Source: Nageia nagi
Taxonomy: Eukaryota; Pinophyta
Assembly: GCA_050084985.1 (NCBI GenBank)
Contig: JBITNC010000001.1
Coordinates: 78,988,001-79,052,000, forward strand
Reading direction: 5' to 3'
Length of the DNA: 64,000 nucleotides
Below are positions 25,067 to 37,372 of the stretch, in pieces. The notes below the pieces were generated by a model. It ran no database searches and was not told where the DNA came from. It saw only the letters and a list, made by a program, of their open reading frames with translations. The position numbers were made by a program, and so were the translations under genes. How positions within the stretch are numbered: the stretch's first letter is position 1; each line of letters starts with the position of its first letter.

Positions 25067-26940
25067 TCTTATTCTTTCAAAATTACACTCTATAAGGAGG
25101 ATAATATTCTACTATTTCTTTATTCTTTAATTCATTTATTCTTTCTCAATAAGATCCATGCTTTTAATCCCCATTTTTGCTCCCCTTTCATTCTTTTGCA
25201 TGTACTACAATGAGTGTATATTCTTTATACTTAGTTATTTTTGTCAAAGTTTTGTTAAGTATAGGAAAGTTCAAGTCATGTTTACATTATCAAATCTTAA
25301 TATTATAAATGTTAGTTAAAATTGCCATCTTATTTAGGGTGAGCATTATCTGTCTAGTCATTTAGATCATATTTGGGTCTTATTACCAAGTGTTGTTATG
25401 TAAATAAGTCTCATATGCTACTTGTAACACAATTAGGTCTTCATGAATAATTTTACATAGGTATGAGGTCAAAAGGCAATTTTATTGTGTCTAAGTCTTG
25501 TCTAGGAGATAATGTAACATGTAAGGGAAGTAAATGTCTAAGTCTAAGTCAAGGTCTTATATGAGTTCAAATTTGTAAGATTCAAGTTTTGAGACCCAAG
25601 TACTATTTTTGAGAAATATTGTAAATATAATTCATTATAAAATCAAATCAGTGAATGAGTAATGTTCTAAAGCCCATGGATTTCTAGAGAAAAAGTTGTA
25701 CCATACACCAAAAATTAGCAAACACTAACTTAGTCCATTAGTAGGTGTTATCAAGGGACCAAATAGTGGGAGATGTTTCAATAGGTCCATTTTGTAAACC
25801 TCACCAATTTTGAGTGATGATGTCAAACCTTTAGCTGAAAATTGAAGGGTGATAAGGTAACTCCCAATCAATCAATAGACCCTGCTAGAGCAAGTAAGAT
25901 CTACTAAGTTGGAATGAGAACTATGAGATAAAAAGAACACCTAGGTCCACTTAATCAAGACTATTTGACCCTTGGGGATCTATCAATTTGTCAACTTCAA
26001 CTCATTTCTACATGCCAATAGTAGTTCTTCCTTAGGTTTTAATGTTATATCTTTCATTTCCCTCATAGTTTCTACAACCCAAAGCTACAATGATCTTCAT
26101 AAATGATTACAAAGAGTTAGATGGATACTGATAGAGTAGTGAAATAGATCATTCCATCAATTTGGTTGACCATACCTCGATAATTAGATATAGTTGTAAC
26201 AAAATATTGTCAAAGATAAATTTGAAGGATTACAGCTAAAAATATATAAAGATTCAAAGTTTGTAGATTCCTAGATATTGACATTGATTATACTAAGTCA
26301 CTGTGCAATCTAGCGTAGTTGTAGAATTAAAGTTGTATATTTATAAATAATTTTTTTTTCTATTCCTATTTAATAGAATAGTTAGGGGTAGTAATGGTGG
26401 TCAACCACCCATTTGTAAATAGAATAGTATAAATAGTGGACTGTTAGAGGTCCATGAGGTTGGACATTTTAGGAAGTTTGCCTAGTGTATGAAATGCTTT
26501 CATATATGATAATGTAATACAATGATACTTTGACCTCTACAATTTATGGTTGTTTATTATGTTTTGTGAACATTATGTATGAAATATTATCTTAAGTTGT
26601 GGTTGTGTATTGTGAATGTGAGATCCTAAGAGTAAGTTTATTATTTCTAATCTTGGCTATGGATTATTGCTTATGTAGTAATACCTAGGATAATTAGTTT
26701 TAGTTTGCTCTTTGTAGTTTATTTTTCTATATTTTTTTGTTACTCTTATCTTTAATCTCTTTCCAATTACTTTTGACCTTTTCCATAGATAGGAACCAAC
26801 CTACAACCTAAAGATTAAGCAAAAAAAACCCCATGAGCACACTGTCCCATCACCTTTTACTCTTTCAAGAACCCTACTGTTGTAGAAAATGGATAACACA
26901 AATAGACCAAACCCTTGAGGTTACATTATACTTATCAAAA
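25067..26940 (+). repeat. 3' LTR of element A
   Basis: It is a direct repeat of 16,088-17,960 with about 10% substitutions in the compared lines. It ends at the junction with the pol of element D, which resumes on the minus strand at 26,941. TATAAATA is at 26,428-26,435. Confidence 0.85.
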
Positions 26941-27379
26941 AGTATCTTATTTAATACCTAAGTTATGTAAAACCAAATTAGGATCAAGTCTAGCCATATT
27001 AGTGTATGACCATGCAAATATGTTTTTTTTTTTTTTTTGAGTATAGATATGAATTCTCATCTCTCTTTTTTAGTTACTAACTTTCTAGTTGAATAATATT
27101 AGGATTGTTAGGATCATCACTTAAATTTACCTCAATGGTTTCATCAATTAACATGTGATACCCTTCTTCCAACTAATTTGGTATTGGAATCTATTTTTTA
27201 TCATTTATATTGTATTCTTCATCTTCACCTAAATGTTGGTCTTCTAAGGTGGTGTTTATAGTGAAGTTGGAGTTTTATATTATAGTGTCTATATCTTTAA
27301 AGTCTTATATTTTGGGTTGTTTTGAAATTCATGTGAATTCTACAGTATCTTCATCTACCAAGAATTATGATGAAGAACT
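26941..27379 (-). pseudogene. Element D PR-RT linker of pol
   Basis: On the minus strand, GEDEEYNIND, IPIPN and LEEGYHMLIDETIEVNLSDD, then PNNPNIIQLE, then FAWSYTNMARLDPNLVLHNLG align with element C (EYSVNNNGWIPVPNQLEEG through FAWSYVDMPRIDPKLVVHNL, 46,280-46,550). The next codons of this protein are found at 16,087 on the other side of element A. A poly-T run of 17 bases (27,022-27,038) has expanded inside the coding sequence. The upstream part is cut by element B at 27,380. Confidence 0.85.
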
Positions 27380-29184
27380 TGTATTCCTTCATAATTGCAT
27401 TATGAGTATAGGGTAACACACTATCATTCTTTTATCCTTTTATTTGTTTCAAGAAATTATCCTTAGTCCCTACTCCTTTTTCCCTTTTCTATTCACATGT
27501 ATTTAATATTTTATTTGAATTGAGTCTAAATAATTTTAGGTGTTTTCAACATCTAGCTATTGTATATATTAGTCTTGGTCTTATATATTTTGCCTAAAAA
27601 ATTTCTATTCAAAATCTAGCAGGTTTTGCAATAACTCCCAATGATAAACTTTAGTCATGTTAATAGTCAAAAAGGCTAGGAACTATATATATAAAAGAGT
27701 CATGTCTAAGAGAAAATGTATCATATGTGGGTAGTATTGTATTATGTATGGGTAGTGAAAGTCTATGGAAAAGTTCAGGAGTTATTGTAAATATAGTGTC
27801 TAGAAGTTATTGTAAGTATAGTGTTCAAGAGTTATCATAAATACATTATCTAGGAGTTATTTTAAATATAGTGGTTGGGAGTTGTTGAAAATATAAGCCC
27901 AAGTTATATCCAAATACTTAGCAAGAGATGCCCAAAAGTAAACATCACCCACCAATTTTTAGTAGTTACATCATCATTTTTGTGAAAAATCAAAGGGTAC
28001 TAGAATAAACAATGGTGGGTGATATTTTATGAAGATACCAAATAAAGCCTACTAATTTTGAGTGATGATGTTATAACTTTTGGCTAAAAACAATGGGTAC
28101 TAAGAAGAGCTAGATCATCAATAAAGTTTGATAAAGAGAAACAAAACCTATCAAACTAAGAAAGCAATGTTGGGCAAGAAATAATACTCGAGTCCACTTG
28201 ATCTTAAGTTTTTGACCCCTAGGGCCCTATTAATATGTCAAATTCAACTCATTTCCACATAACAATGGTAGTTTCTTTTGAAACTAAGTTGATATATTAT
28301 TCATGGCCCCCATTACTCTATTCAATTAGAACTATAGTATGGATCATCAATGGTTACAAAGAAGTAGATAACTACTGATAGAACATAATGATATATCATA
28401 CCTATCAAATTACATATGAGTACTTCTTCAATTCACTATAGAGTCAAAAAAGAGCAGTCAATGACATGCTAAGAAGATTGTGGCTCAATGGATACAACTA
28501 CTCAAAAATTATAAATTTTCAAATGATCATGTTGTTGGTACTTATTCAGTGTGTAATCTAACATAGTTGTATTATTTATTATAAATAGTTTTCTTTACTA
28601 TATTCAAATAAGATGAATAATTATGTGTATTTATGGTAGATAACCATCTAATTGAGTAGGTGAATGTATAAATAGTGGGTTGTTATAAGTCAAAGAGGTC
28701 AAACATTCTAACAAATTTGTCCAAGTCTGTAAGATGCTTTCATCTATAATAATGCAAATAGATAATGCTTTTCCCTTTTCTAACAAGTGGTTGTTTATTA
28801 CTTTTATGAATGTTATGTATGGGATGTTATCTTAAATTATGGTTATGTATTATTATTACAAGATCCCAAGGGTAAGATAGCTTGCTATTCTTAATCTTGG
28901 CTATGGATTATTGTCTATGCTATAATGCTTGGGTTGTATAGTTATTACGTAAGTCTTAGTTTAATATTTTCATCTCTTTCCTATAATTCTCTACCTTTTT
29001 ATCTCTTTCTTGTTACTTTAAACCTTTACAATAGATAGGAACTAGCCTATAACCTAGTTATTGAGCAAAAAACCAACACTAATGCATTCCCACCACCTTC
29101 TAGTCTTTCAAGGAACCTACTATTATGGGCAATGGAGAAATTGACTAGACCAAACCCTTTGAGGTTATGTTATACTAATCAATA
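27380..29184 (+). repeat. 5' LTR of element B
   Basis: It is a diverged relative of the LTR of element A: shared phrases such as CAACTCATTTCCACAT, ATTGTCTATGCTATAATG-like and CAAACCCTTTGAGG occur in the same order. It starts TGTATTCCTTCATAATTGCA and ends near ACTAATCA (29,174-29,181), about 1.8 kb. TATAAATA is at 28,667-28,674. Confidence 0.75.
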
Positions 29185-29440
29185 GTAGAAGTTTCTATTT
29201 TGGCATGCCTAATGGGACATGAACTAAATTCTATATTTAATAGGTGTAAATAGGCCAGATAGCCATGTATGGTGGGTTATCAATTAGATTATTCAAATAT
29301 TATAAGGTTCCTTTGACCTTATTGGTGAATCTATTGTGACCAATCAATATTTTGAACCCTAGCACCTCTAGAATGTAGAATTACTAAAAGTAGTTCTAGA
29401 TATTCCCTTATATAGCAAAGGTTACAAGAGTTATCAATTC
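29185..29440 (+). other. Element B leader with primer-binding-like site
   Basis: TGGCATGCCTAATGGGAC at 29,201-29,218 corresponds to the site in A at 17,978. The primer tRNA is not assigned. No coding signs. Confidence 0.4.
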
Positions 29441-30800
29441 ATCATAGGGGGACTAGGAAAATATTTCCTAGGTTGTACCCATGTAATTCCCTTAAGGGTA
29501 ATCCCACTATTAGTCATATTTGATTCAACCCCTAGAGATCCTTCATTTGATACAAGCACTCCAAGCATGGATCAATTAGCTAATTTTCATACTTGGAATA
29601 ATGGTCATCCTTTGGTCATTGCTGCAAACTCCCTTGCTATACCTCAAGCAGCATTCAAAGTTTTGCCTAAATATGATGGGTCTAGTAAAATACCATATGA
29701 ACATTGTTAAGATGTATCTTTGTTGGCTTCAAGCTTTGATATCATTGATGAAATGATGATGACTAGATTATTATCACACTCTTTTAAAGGAAAAGTAGCT
29801 GAATGGTTCAAAACTTTTACCCTCTAATCTATAAATTCATGGGAAGAGTTATGTTAGGTTTTAATTAAAAGATTTGCTACATATGGTGATGATAGTACAT
29901 TTCTGAACCTTATAGCATGTATCAAGGTACATCCTTATGAATCCATTAATGATTTCAATATCATATTTGAGAGAAGATGGAAATCTATTCTAGTAAGGAT
30001 TAGACCAATAAGTGCATAAGCTCTGGTATATTATAAGAAGGCCTTTCTCTTGGACCTTAATATGCTCATTGTTATGTGAAAAGATACCTTCTCAGATGTT
30101 TACCAGATAGTAAAAACCTCTAAACATACCCTAGTATCCTATGGAAAGATATAATCTAGAACCATTATGCCATTATTTCCTAATTTACCTTCTAAATAAG
30201 TCCTACAAATTGAGTATCTTAGAGTTTCATCCTTACCACCTCCCCATAAACCTATTATTTAGAATCAAATTCCAGCATTACATGCTCCTACATCTATTAG
30301 TACTAGTACTGATTCTTAATCTCAAGAGGAATAAAGAATAAGGCAAATGGAGGTAACTATTAGGAACCTTACCAATAAGCTCAATTTGGAAGAAATATAG
30401 AATCAAGGTTTTAATTATAGAAAATATGATAAGTAGTATTAACCTATATTCTAACACAAGAATATACTAGCTAGAACAACCAAATGTCCTAAAAGTAATT
30501 GAAAATGTTATTATGGCAAGTTCTATAGAAAGTGATGCTCTGAGCATATAGAATGGTGTCCTCCATATTCAACTCCTCATTTTCTAGACTCATGTGTAGT
30601 TTATTAACATTAGTATTTAATATTACATTTAAACTAGATGGTGGAGCTTGGATTACATCCTATTGCTGATCTTAGCATGGTAAATTTTTGTCTTCTAAGA
30701 TATGCTGGAGAACAAGCCAACTATGTTCAAACTAGAGCTTCTTCTTCAATGGCTTATAGCAATCCCAAATTACTCAATAAAATCAAGCATCTATTTTAGT
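29441..30800 (+). pseudogene. Element B gag
   Basis: VLPKYDGSSKIPYEH, LASSFDIIDEMMMTRLLSHSF, KVAEWFKTFTL, SWEELC, FATYGDDSTFLNLIACIKV and YESINDFNIIFERRW are consecutive blocks of a retrotransposon gag domain (29,650-30,000). A Cys/His-poor remnant of the nucleocapsid part follows at about 30,500-30,600 (WCPPYSTPHFLDS). Multiple TAG and TAA stops and shifts are present. Confidence 0.75.
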
Positions 30801-31800
30801 GCAACCTAAACCTAAGAAAGCTAAGGCTCCCTTAGCCAAACTATATAATAAACAAAACCAATTCCTAGGACATCTAAGCAATGTTTCTCAAAATATAGGT
30901 ACTAGTGTTCCTACTGAAATAAGCCCCATTGTAGCCAAAAAAGAAGTATCAAAGAAGGAGATACCTAACACATTGAGGTATTATTTTATTATAAATTACC
31001 ATAAGGAAAAGGCCACTCAATAATTTAGAACACATCAATAAGATAAATCAAGTAATTTTTTCCCATATGCTCCATATAATATTATGACAGAACTAAAGAA
31101 AACTTCTTCTAAGATTATTATGTTTTATGCATTAAAGATACCAAATTAATTATATCTTTTGCAAGAAGCCTTGAAACTAAAGAATAGTAAAAAAAAAAAA
31201 AATGAAGGAAATTTCATCTTTGCAATATCTAATGATGTCCATCTAGCTCCCATAGGTATAAAGAGACCCCCACCAATCTATCTATTCCTTCAATTAGAAA
31301 GTTGGGTAATAAATAATAGTATGATAGATATTAAAGGTGAAATAACTATAATTCCTAAAACTATTACAAATGAAATGAAGTTGTACATTACAATATGTAA
31401 TTTATGGTGCCATACAATTAGATTCTTCCTCTATAGATGTCATTGATAGTATTAAAGGGATCCCAATAACTTTGAATGCATCCTTTGACATTTGTGTTAT
31501 TCAAGATATCATTATGGTTGATTTTACACTTATGTTTGGAATATTTTTATCCAAATAATTCACTACTAAATTACTAGGGTACTTATCTTTAAACTATACT
31601 CACCTTTTACTTTCCTTCCAAAACAAACAAGTAAAAATGCTAAATGAGGGCACCAAAAGTGTTCATCTTAAGAAGATCATAAAGCAAAACTATATAAATG
31701 GACCTCAACCTATGAAAGTGTTTGAAAGGGATACACTTATATAAACACTCCTAATAATTAAAATTCTTTTAGCAAATGATTTAAATTATTAGGTCATAGA
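30799..31800 (+). pseudogene. Element B protease region
   Basis: The frame at 31,159-31,446 carries SWVINNSMIDIKGEITIIPKTI. The protease active triplet D-S/T-G has become D-I-K, so it is inactive. The following LGYLSLNYTHLLLSF block (31,570-31,620) matches the protease downstream region of A. The upstream piece at 30,799-31,023 (LAKLYNKQNQFLGHLSNVSQ) is the gag-protease linker. Confidence 0.7.
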
Positions 31801-31859
31801 TGTTGGCATGGATAATTATTATTTGTATGAAGATGCATAGCCATTCTTAATCACAACGA

Positions 31860-32240
31860 AAAAGAAGCATGAGATATGAATAATGTACTTTGATAGGTAC
31901 AAATATAAGCATGGATTTGGAGCTTTAATTGTATTCAAATATCCAAAGGTACATATGAAGATATTCTCATTTAGATTCATATGGATTTGTACAAATAATG
32001 CTATTGAGTATTGACGATGAATCCCTTTGTTTAGGGTTATCTATAGTGATTAGTATATGCATCATATGCCTAATTTTTCATGGTGATTCAAAATTAGTCA
32101 TAAATCAAATCAAAAAATAGATTAGTGCAAAACATCATTATCTAAATACCTATAGGAATAGAGTATGGGATTTATTAGAGTCATTCTTGACTATTAATTT
32201 TATATCTATTCCTAGAAGGTACAACCAAATACCTAATGCA
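31860..32240 (+). pseudogene. Element B RNase H (aRNH-type) upstream of RT
   Basis: MYFDRYKYKHGFGALIVF, ICTNNAIEY, FHGDSKLVI and then, near 32,187-32,240, FISIPRRYNQIPNALSSKG reproduce the RNase H order. It follows protease and precedes the RT at 32,757, giving PR-aRNH-RT-RNH-INT. Element A shows the same position, so it is a feature of the family and not a rearrangement of one copy. There are frameshifts around 32,010-32,180. Confidence 0.75.
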
Positions 32241-32299
32241 CTTTCTAGCAAAGGGGCATGTTATAAACCTACTTATTATAAAAGAGGAACTCTTGGAGT

Positions 32300-33460
32300 C
32301 AAATTTCAATGTAATTCTTCAGTACCTAATGCTACAAATGTTTGGCAAGTATTTGATTTCGATGAGCATATAATGAACTTCCTATTGAATGAAGTAGTAG
32401 CTTACACTTTTGGTATTCAAAAATTACCTAACTATTTCTAAGAATCAGATGTTATCCAATGCAAAAATAATGTTATACCAAAATGATTACTCTCTTTTGA
32501 AATGCTCTTTGATTTAGAATATGTCCAAAAAGCTAAATCCTTGGCCATCCAGAAGGAGAGTTATGTTGAGCTAGAAATAGAACCTAGTAAATATATAAGG
32601 TAGGATTAGAATGTTTTGATGAAGAAAAAATTATTATGTGTCAAATTTATAATGAGTTCTCTAAAAATATATGCTTAGAATTATGATGATCTAAAGATGT
32701 ATGATAATAGTGTCATCTAGCACACAATTAAACATGAACTAGATACCAAACCATACATGCAAAAACAAAGGCTAGTCAACCCAAAAATAGAAGAAGCCGT
32801 GAAACAAGAATTGATCAAGCTACTTGATTCAAAAATTATTTATCCTATCAATCATTCTTATTGGGTTTCAAATCTAGTTCCTATTAGAAAGAAGAGTGGG
32901 GAAATCAGACTGTGTGTTGATTTTAGAAATTTGAATCAAGTGTCTCTCAAAGATAATTATCCTCTCCCACCTATGAAATAGATCCTACATACAATAGCTA
33001 GAGCTTCCTATTTTTCAATGATTGATGGCTACTTAGGATTTACTAGATTTGGATGAAAGATGAAGATCAATACAAAACTACATTTACAACCAAATGGGGG
33101 ACATTTGCTTTTCAAAGGATGCCTTCTGGTCTTTCTAATGCAAAAGCCACTTTTTAAAGAGCCATGGATCATACATTTGATGACCTAATAAATAAGATTA
33201 TCTTAATCTATCTAGATGATATTATATTATTCTCTAATAGTAAAAAGGATCATCTAGAACATTTCAAATAAGTTTTTGAAAAATGCATAAAATTTGAGAT
33301 TTCAATCAATCCCAAAAAATCTATATTTATGGTTAACCAAGGAAAATTACTTGGCCACATTATCTTAGAGGAGGGATTAATGATTGATCCAAACAAATTA
33401 AAATCTATTAAATAATTACCACTCCCCTCCAATAATAAAGCCTTACAATTATTCCTTGGT
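32300..33460 (+). pseudogene. Element B reverse transcriptase
   Basis: After the linker FDEHIMNFLL (32,357), RT begins at 32,757: EAVKQELIKLLDSKIIYP, SNLVPIRKKSGEIRLCVDFR, NLNQVSLKDNYPLPP. A one-base shift near 33,035 leads into DEDQYKTTFTTKWGTFAFQ, MPSGLSNAKATF and the active site YLDD (33,209-33,220), then INPKKSIFMVNQGKLLGHII. The catalytic aspartates are kept. Stops at 32,979 and elsewhere are TAG at positions where relatives have Gln or Trp. Confidence 0.9.
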
Positions 33461-34080
33461 CAGATCAATTTTATTAGAAAATTCATTAATAATTTTTCAA
33501 AATTTGTATCCCCAATCATTTCAAGGCTAAAGAAAGATGTTGTATTCTCTTGATTATATGAAGAAAAAGTAGCCTTTAGAGAGATAAAAAAGGCTATAAT
33601 AGAATCTCCTATACTTAAAAATCTAATATGCCAAAATATTTCATCATGTGTGCATATGGAGTAGAAAAAAGCATTTCTGTTATTCTAGCATAGAAGGATG
33701 ATAAGAAAGAAGAACATTTGATTGTCTTTCATAGTCAAAAACTACATCAACACTAGAAAAGGTACTTATTTAATGAAAATAAAGTGTTTTTCATAATGAA
33801 AGGACTTAATAAATTCAAACATTATGTGTTCCATAACAAAATCTTTGTATTTACTATCCATCTAGATGTAAGAAATTATGTTATACAAGAAGACTTAAGC
33901 GAAGGAAAGGTTTGTTGGATTGCTAAAATAGTGGAATATGATATAGAAATTAAACCAACCAAGTTGATAAGAGGTAGGGATCTATGAGAAAATATAGCTA
34001 AAACTTCACATATGATTGCTATCATAGAGGATGAGTAGCAACTTAATGAAGAAATTCATTGGATTAAGTAAATTATTTTT
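33461..34080 (+). pseudogene. Element B gypsy RNase H and connection
   Basis: FLGQINFIRKFINNFSKF (33,450-33,510) and FREIKKAIIESP, then the segment 33,784-33,987 with MKGLNKFKHYVFHNKIFVFTI and AKIVEYDIEIKPTKLIRG, follow the usual RT-connection-RNase H order of gypsy pol. The catalytic centre is decayed. Confidence 0.75.
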
Positions 34081-34189
34081 TATTTTCAAACTAGTAAATG
34101 TCCTAAATCTTTGGATAGTTTTAGAGAAGGAGATTCAAGCTACATGCCTTGACATTTTTTATGATATATGATTATCTTTATAGAAATAA

Positions 34190-35306
34190 CTTTGATTAAA
34201 TCCTATTAATATGTGTGACTCATGATGAATTTTAGAGAATATTGCATGATTTCATTATAGATTCTCTAATGGGAATTATAGTGGACCAACTAAAGCAGCA
34301 AAAATATTACAAGCCAAGTATTATTGGCCCATCATATTTTAATATTCATTCAAGATTGCTCAAGAATGTGACAAATGCAACAAATTTGTGGGAAAAATAA
34401 GACAAGTTGCTATGCCTCTTAAACCTATGGTAGTTGAGGAACCTTTCCAACAATGTGGTATGGATTTCAATGGTGTTATAAACCCAAATTCTTTAGTAGG
34501 CCATAAATTCATCTTGACTACAACAAATTATTTTACTAGATAGTCAGAAGCAATGCCAAGTAAGTATGCAAATCAAGAGGTGGTGATGGACATGATCAAA
34601 AGGATAATCACTTGCTTTGGAATCCCATAAACTATTGTCTCAAATAATGGCTTGACATTTATTAGAGATAACTTGTCAAAATTTGTTGCTAAATATAGGA
34701 TATACTAGGTATTATCTTCAAATTATTACCAACAAGGTAATGGGTTAGCTGAATTAACTAATAAAAATCTAACTTGGATCATCAAAAGAACAATTGAAGG
34801 GAATCTTAAACAATGGCATACATAATTGGATTTTCCATTATGGGTAGAAAGGATCATTATTAAATTAGCAATCAAAACATCCCCATATGCACTAGCATAT
34901 GTAAAAGACTTATGTTTCCAATACAAATTGAGTTACTAGCATTAAAAATCCTACAAGAAATGGAGGACCATGACTTTCAGCCACTACAATCTAGGTATAA
35001 TTAGCTCTTGAAGTTGAAATAAGATCAAAAAAAGCATATGAGCCATTTCAACATTGCCAACACATAGTCAAGAAATGGTTTGATAAGAAAAATTCTTCTT
35101 AGGTGAAGTTTAAACTAGGTGACATTATCCTCAAATGGGATGAGAAAAGAGCAAATCCTAAAAGACATCAAAAATTTGACTCTCTATGGAGTAGGCCTTA
35201 TATCATCACTCAAGCCATGAAAAATAATGCATTCAAATTCAAAGACATCATCAGGTCATGAGAATTACCTATTCCTATTAATGGGATCTATTTGAAGCAT
35301 TATTAG
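34190..35306 (+). pseudogene. Element B integrase
   Basis: Core blocks: CGMDFNGVINPNSLVGHKFIL (34,460-34,520; first catalytic D), EVVMDMIKRIITCFGIP, VSNNGLTFIRDN (34,640; the second catalytic D is replaced by N) and GNGLAELTNKNLTWIIK (34,738-34,790; catalytic E kept). The C-terminal GPY-type segment is readable as SLWSRPYIITQ near 35,190, and the frame ends with TAG at 35,304-35,306. No chromodomain is seen. Confidence 0.85.
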
Positions 35307-35649
35307 GTGATAGGGTGATTTCATAACACCCACCAAAAATTGTATAGTGTATATAGATTAAAAAAAATTAAATGCTTGTATATCTTGTAGACAAAACATA
35401 ACTTCCAAGAAAGTAGGTAGCTATTAATACTTAGCATTAATTTAGCATTATGTAGGGTTGATGTTGATAAGCTTCCAAGCTATCAATTGAATAGGGAAGC
35501 ATTTAAGGAAAGATTTCCTTAGATTTATCAAACCATCATACTCTTACTCTAATTTAAATTAATGTGCTCTAAGTTGATTCATTCAACTTGTTGTCTACAA
35601 ATCCATATGATGCATGCATTCCAACATCCCAAGAATTAATTTCCAATAG

Positions 35650-37372
35650 AAGATGTCAATCACAAACATTATATGAATAAACCATCCTACTTGCCCTCTA
35701 ACTCAACACTTATCCATTTTTGAGCATACAAGTTTCCACAATAACCAGAGCCTAGAATTTGCAAAGCTGAATTGAGCAAAGAAATATAGAGTTCCAAAAC
35801 CTTATAGAGTGTAGATTCCAAGTCCCAAATGCAAACTAGAGGTTTTAAGAGGAGTGTTAACACCATGATAGCATCCAAACCCTCAAGTATAGATAAAATT
35901 GAACAACTAGATGCCAACTTGATTACCATTTAGGATGAATATCTTGAGAATGCTCTAGGGGTCAACTAGACTAAGATGGGGGTGATGAACCACCTTGATA
36001 CATGGAGGGCCAACCCTAATCACATCCTTCTACAACATATGAAGCTCAAATGTTTTGGAAAAGGAAAATATTTAGCACACTCAAAAAGAGATATCATGAT
36101 CGATCAGGGCCTATCTTATTATGTGCCCCATGAATCATTCATCTTCCCTAAGCTATTATATTCGATCGCACACAATCATAACCAACAAGGTTATGAGATA
36201 GGAATTTTTAGAGAATAAGAGCAAGAAGGGGAATTATAGTCAAAATTTGAAGTGACTCTTGATTATTCTCTTGATTCTATTCTTCAAGCATTTGCTATCC
36301 CAACTGATTGGTCTTTCCATGTAAAGAAATAGATTGATTTGAGAAAAGAGAAGAATGATTTTTATAAAAATAAGGATGAAATGATAAACTAGATTGATGA
36401 AAGATATTAGGGAAAAAACACCACAAAGCTCATGCCAAGTGATGAAATCACCCTATTAGAAAATAATATGGATAGAGAGGTGTTACAAGCATTGGAAATT
36501 GTTTTAGGGAAGAAGACCCAAATAGAAGCATATGAAGCCATGATGCATATGGCTTACAATATTACAAAGGTACATGTCTGCTATGATATTTTGGATTTTA
36601 TTTCTAATGATATAAAGAGATGTTTTTTCAAAATTTGTAAAATCAAACTTCAGACACTCTTCATATATTTGGTGGCTCTTGGTCAATCAAAATTTCAATA
36701 AGCTTGAGGAGGTAGGCCTACTAATTGAGTTGATGAACTCAAGTAGTAGACCAATACCAATCGATTTGAGGGTTCTAGTCTTGACCAAGTTGCATGGGTC
36801 ATATTATGAGTTCATAGATAAATTATATGCAATAATGGTGTAGATTTTGTTAGGAAAGATCCCTAGCAGACTATATAGGAGTGCTATCTAGGAGTTGTAG
36901 GGAGGAAATAAAATTGGTGACTAGTATTTTCTCAGGTATGGGTATTATGAAAAACCCTTTTTCTTTCCTGAATATGTAACTCTTCAATTATATTCTATAG
37001 ATATGGGTAGTCAAATATTTACCATTAAGACCAAATATGGGTCCAAGGTAGTTTTAAATCCATTATAGATATATTGGCTTCTACTAAAAATTTCACTCTA
37101 TTAGAAATAGGTTGTAAAGATAGTATAGAAAAATTTAATATATAGAATTTTAAACTAGATATGGTAGAAGTCCCTTAGATGTATGAGCCTTTAGGGGAAA
37201 TAACAATAATAATAAGGTTAGGTAAGAAGTGCTTAGCATTAGAAAATGAGCATAGAACTCATGTAGAATATTTTGTAAATAAAATTGAGCAAGAAGTAAA
37301 AATGTACCCTAAATGGGAATTTATGCCCTTGAACAAGGCCTAGATGACCTTGAAGGGATAAAAAAATATAGG
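35650..37372 (+). pseudogene. Element B post-integrase ORF, 5' part
   Basis: The protein matches element A 21,370-22,800: MNHLDTWRANPNHILLQH (from 35,985), IDQGLSYYVPHESF, a TDWSFHVKK block near 36,310, EVLQALEIVLGKKTQIEAYEA (36,478-36,540) and KWEFMPLNKA near 37,320. It is cut at 37,372 by the LTR of element E. The family is unrecognised. Both members keep the same order, so the ORF is a stable part of this family. Confidence 0.6.

Larger units (their letters stand above)
16088..26940 (+). mobile_element. Element A, LTR retrotransposon lacking RT and integrase
   Basis: Two direct LTRs of about 1.87 kb flank a 7.1 kb internal region with gag, protease, an RNase H and a long post-integrase ORF, but no reverse transcriptase, gypsy RNase H or integrase. 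Compared with element B, A jumps from the PR-RT linker (about 21,350, equal to B 32,594) straight into the post-integrase ORF (about 21,370, equal to B about 35,960). A is inserted in the pol of D with a near-perfect 5-bp duplication. The LTRs differ at roughly one base in ten over the lines I compared, so the insertion is old. Confidence 0.85.
6500..27379 (-). mobile_element. Element D, Tat-type Ty3/gypsy retrotransposon, split by element A
   Basis: D is read right to left. The PR-RT linker lies at 26,941-27,379, then element A interrupts it (16,088-26,940), then RT to INT (13,129-16,087), a sense ORF (about 12,250-13,035), a structured spacer (around 9,800-9,880) and an antisense PMD gene (6,739-8,749). 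The same order is found in element C, which supports reading these pieces as one element. The 3' LTR was not found; it should lie left of the PMD gene, where a LINE remnant sits. The gag side is cut by element B at 27,380 and lies beyond the window. Confidence 0.7.
27380..37372 (+). mobile_element. Element B, relative of A with full pol, 3' end cut by element E
   Basis: It has a 5' LTR, primer-binding-like site, gag, protease, aRNH, RT, gypsy RNase H, integrase and part of the post-integrase ORF in one orientation. It begins with TGTATTCC inside the linker of D. The 3' part and 3' LTR are missing because E is inserted at 37,373. The element is heavily decayed. Confidence 0.85.
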
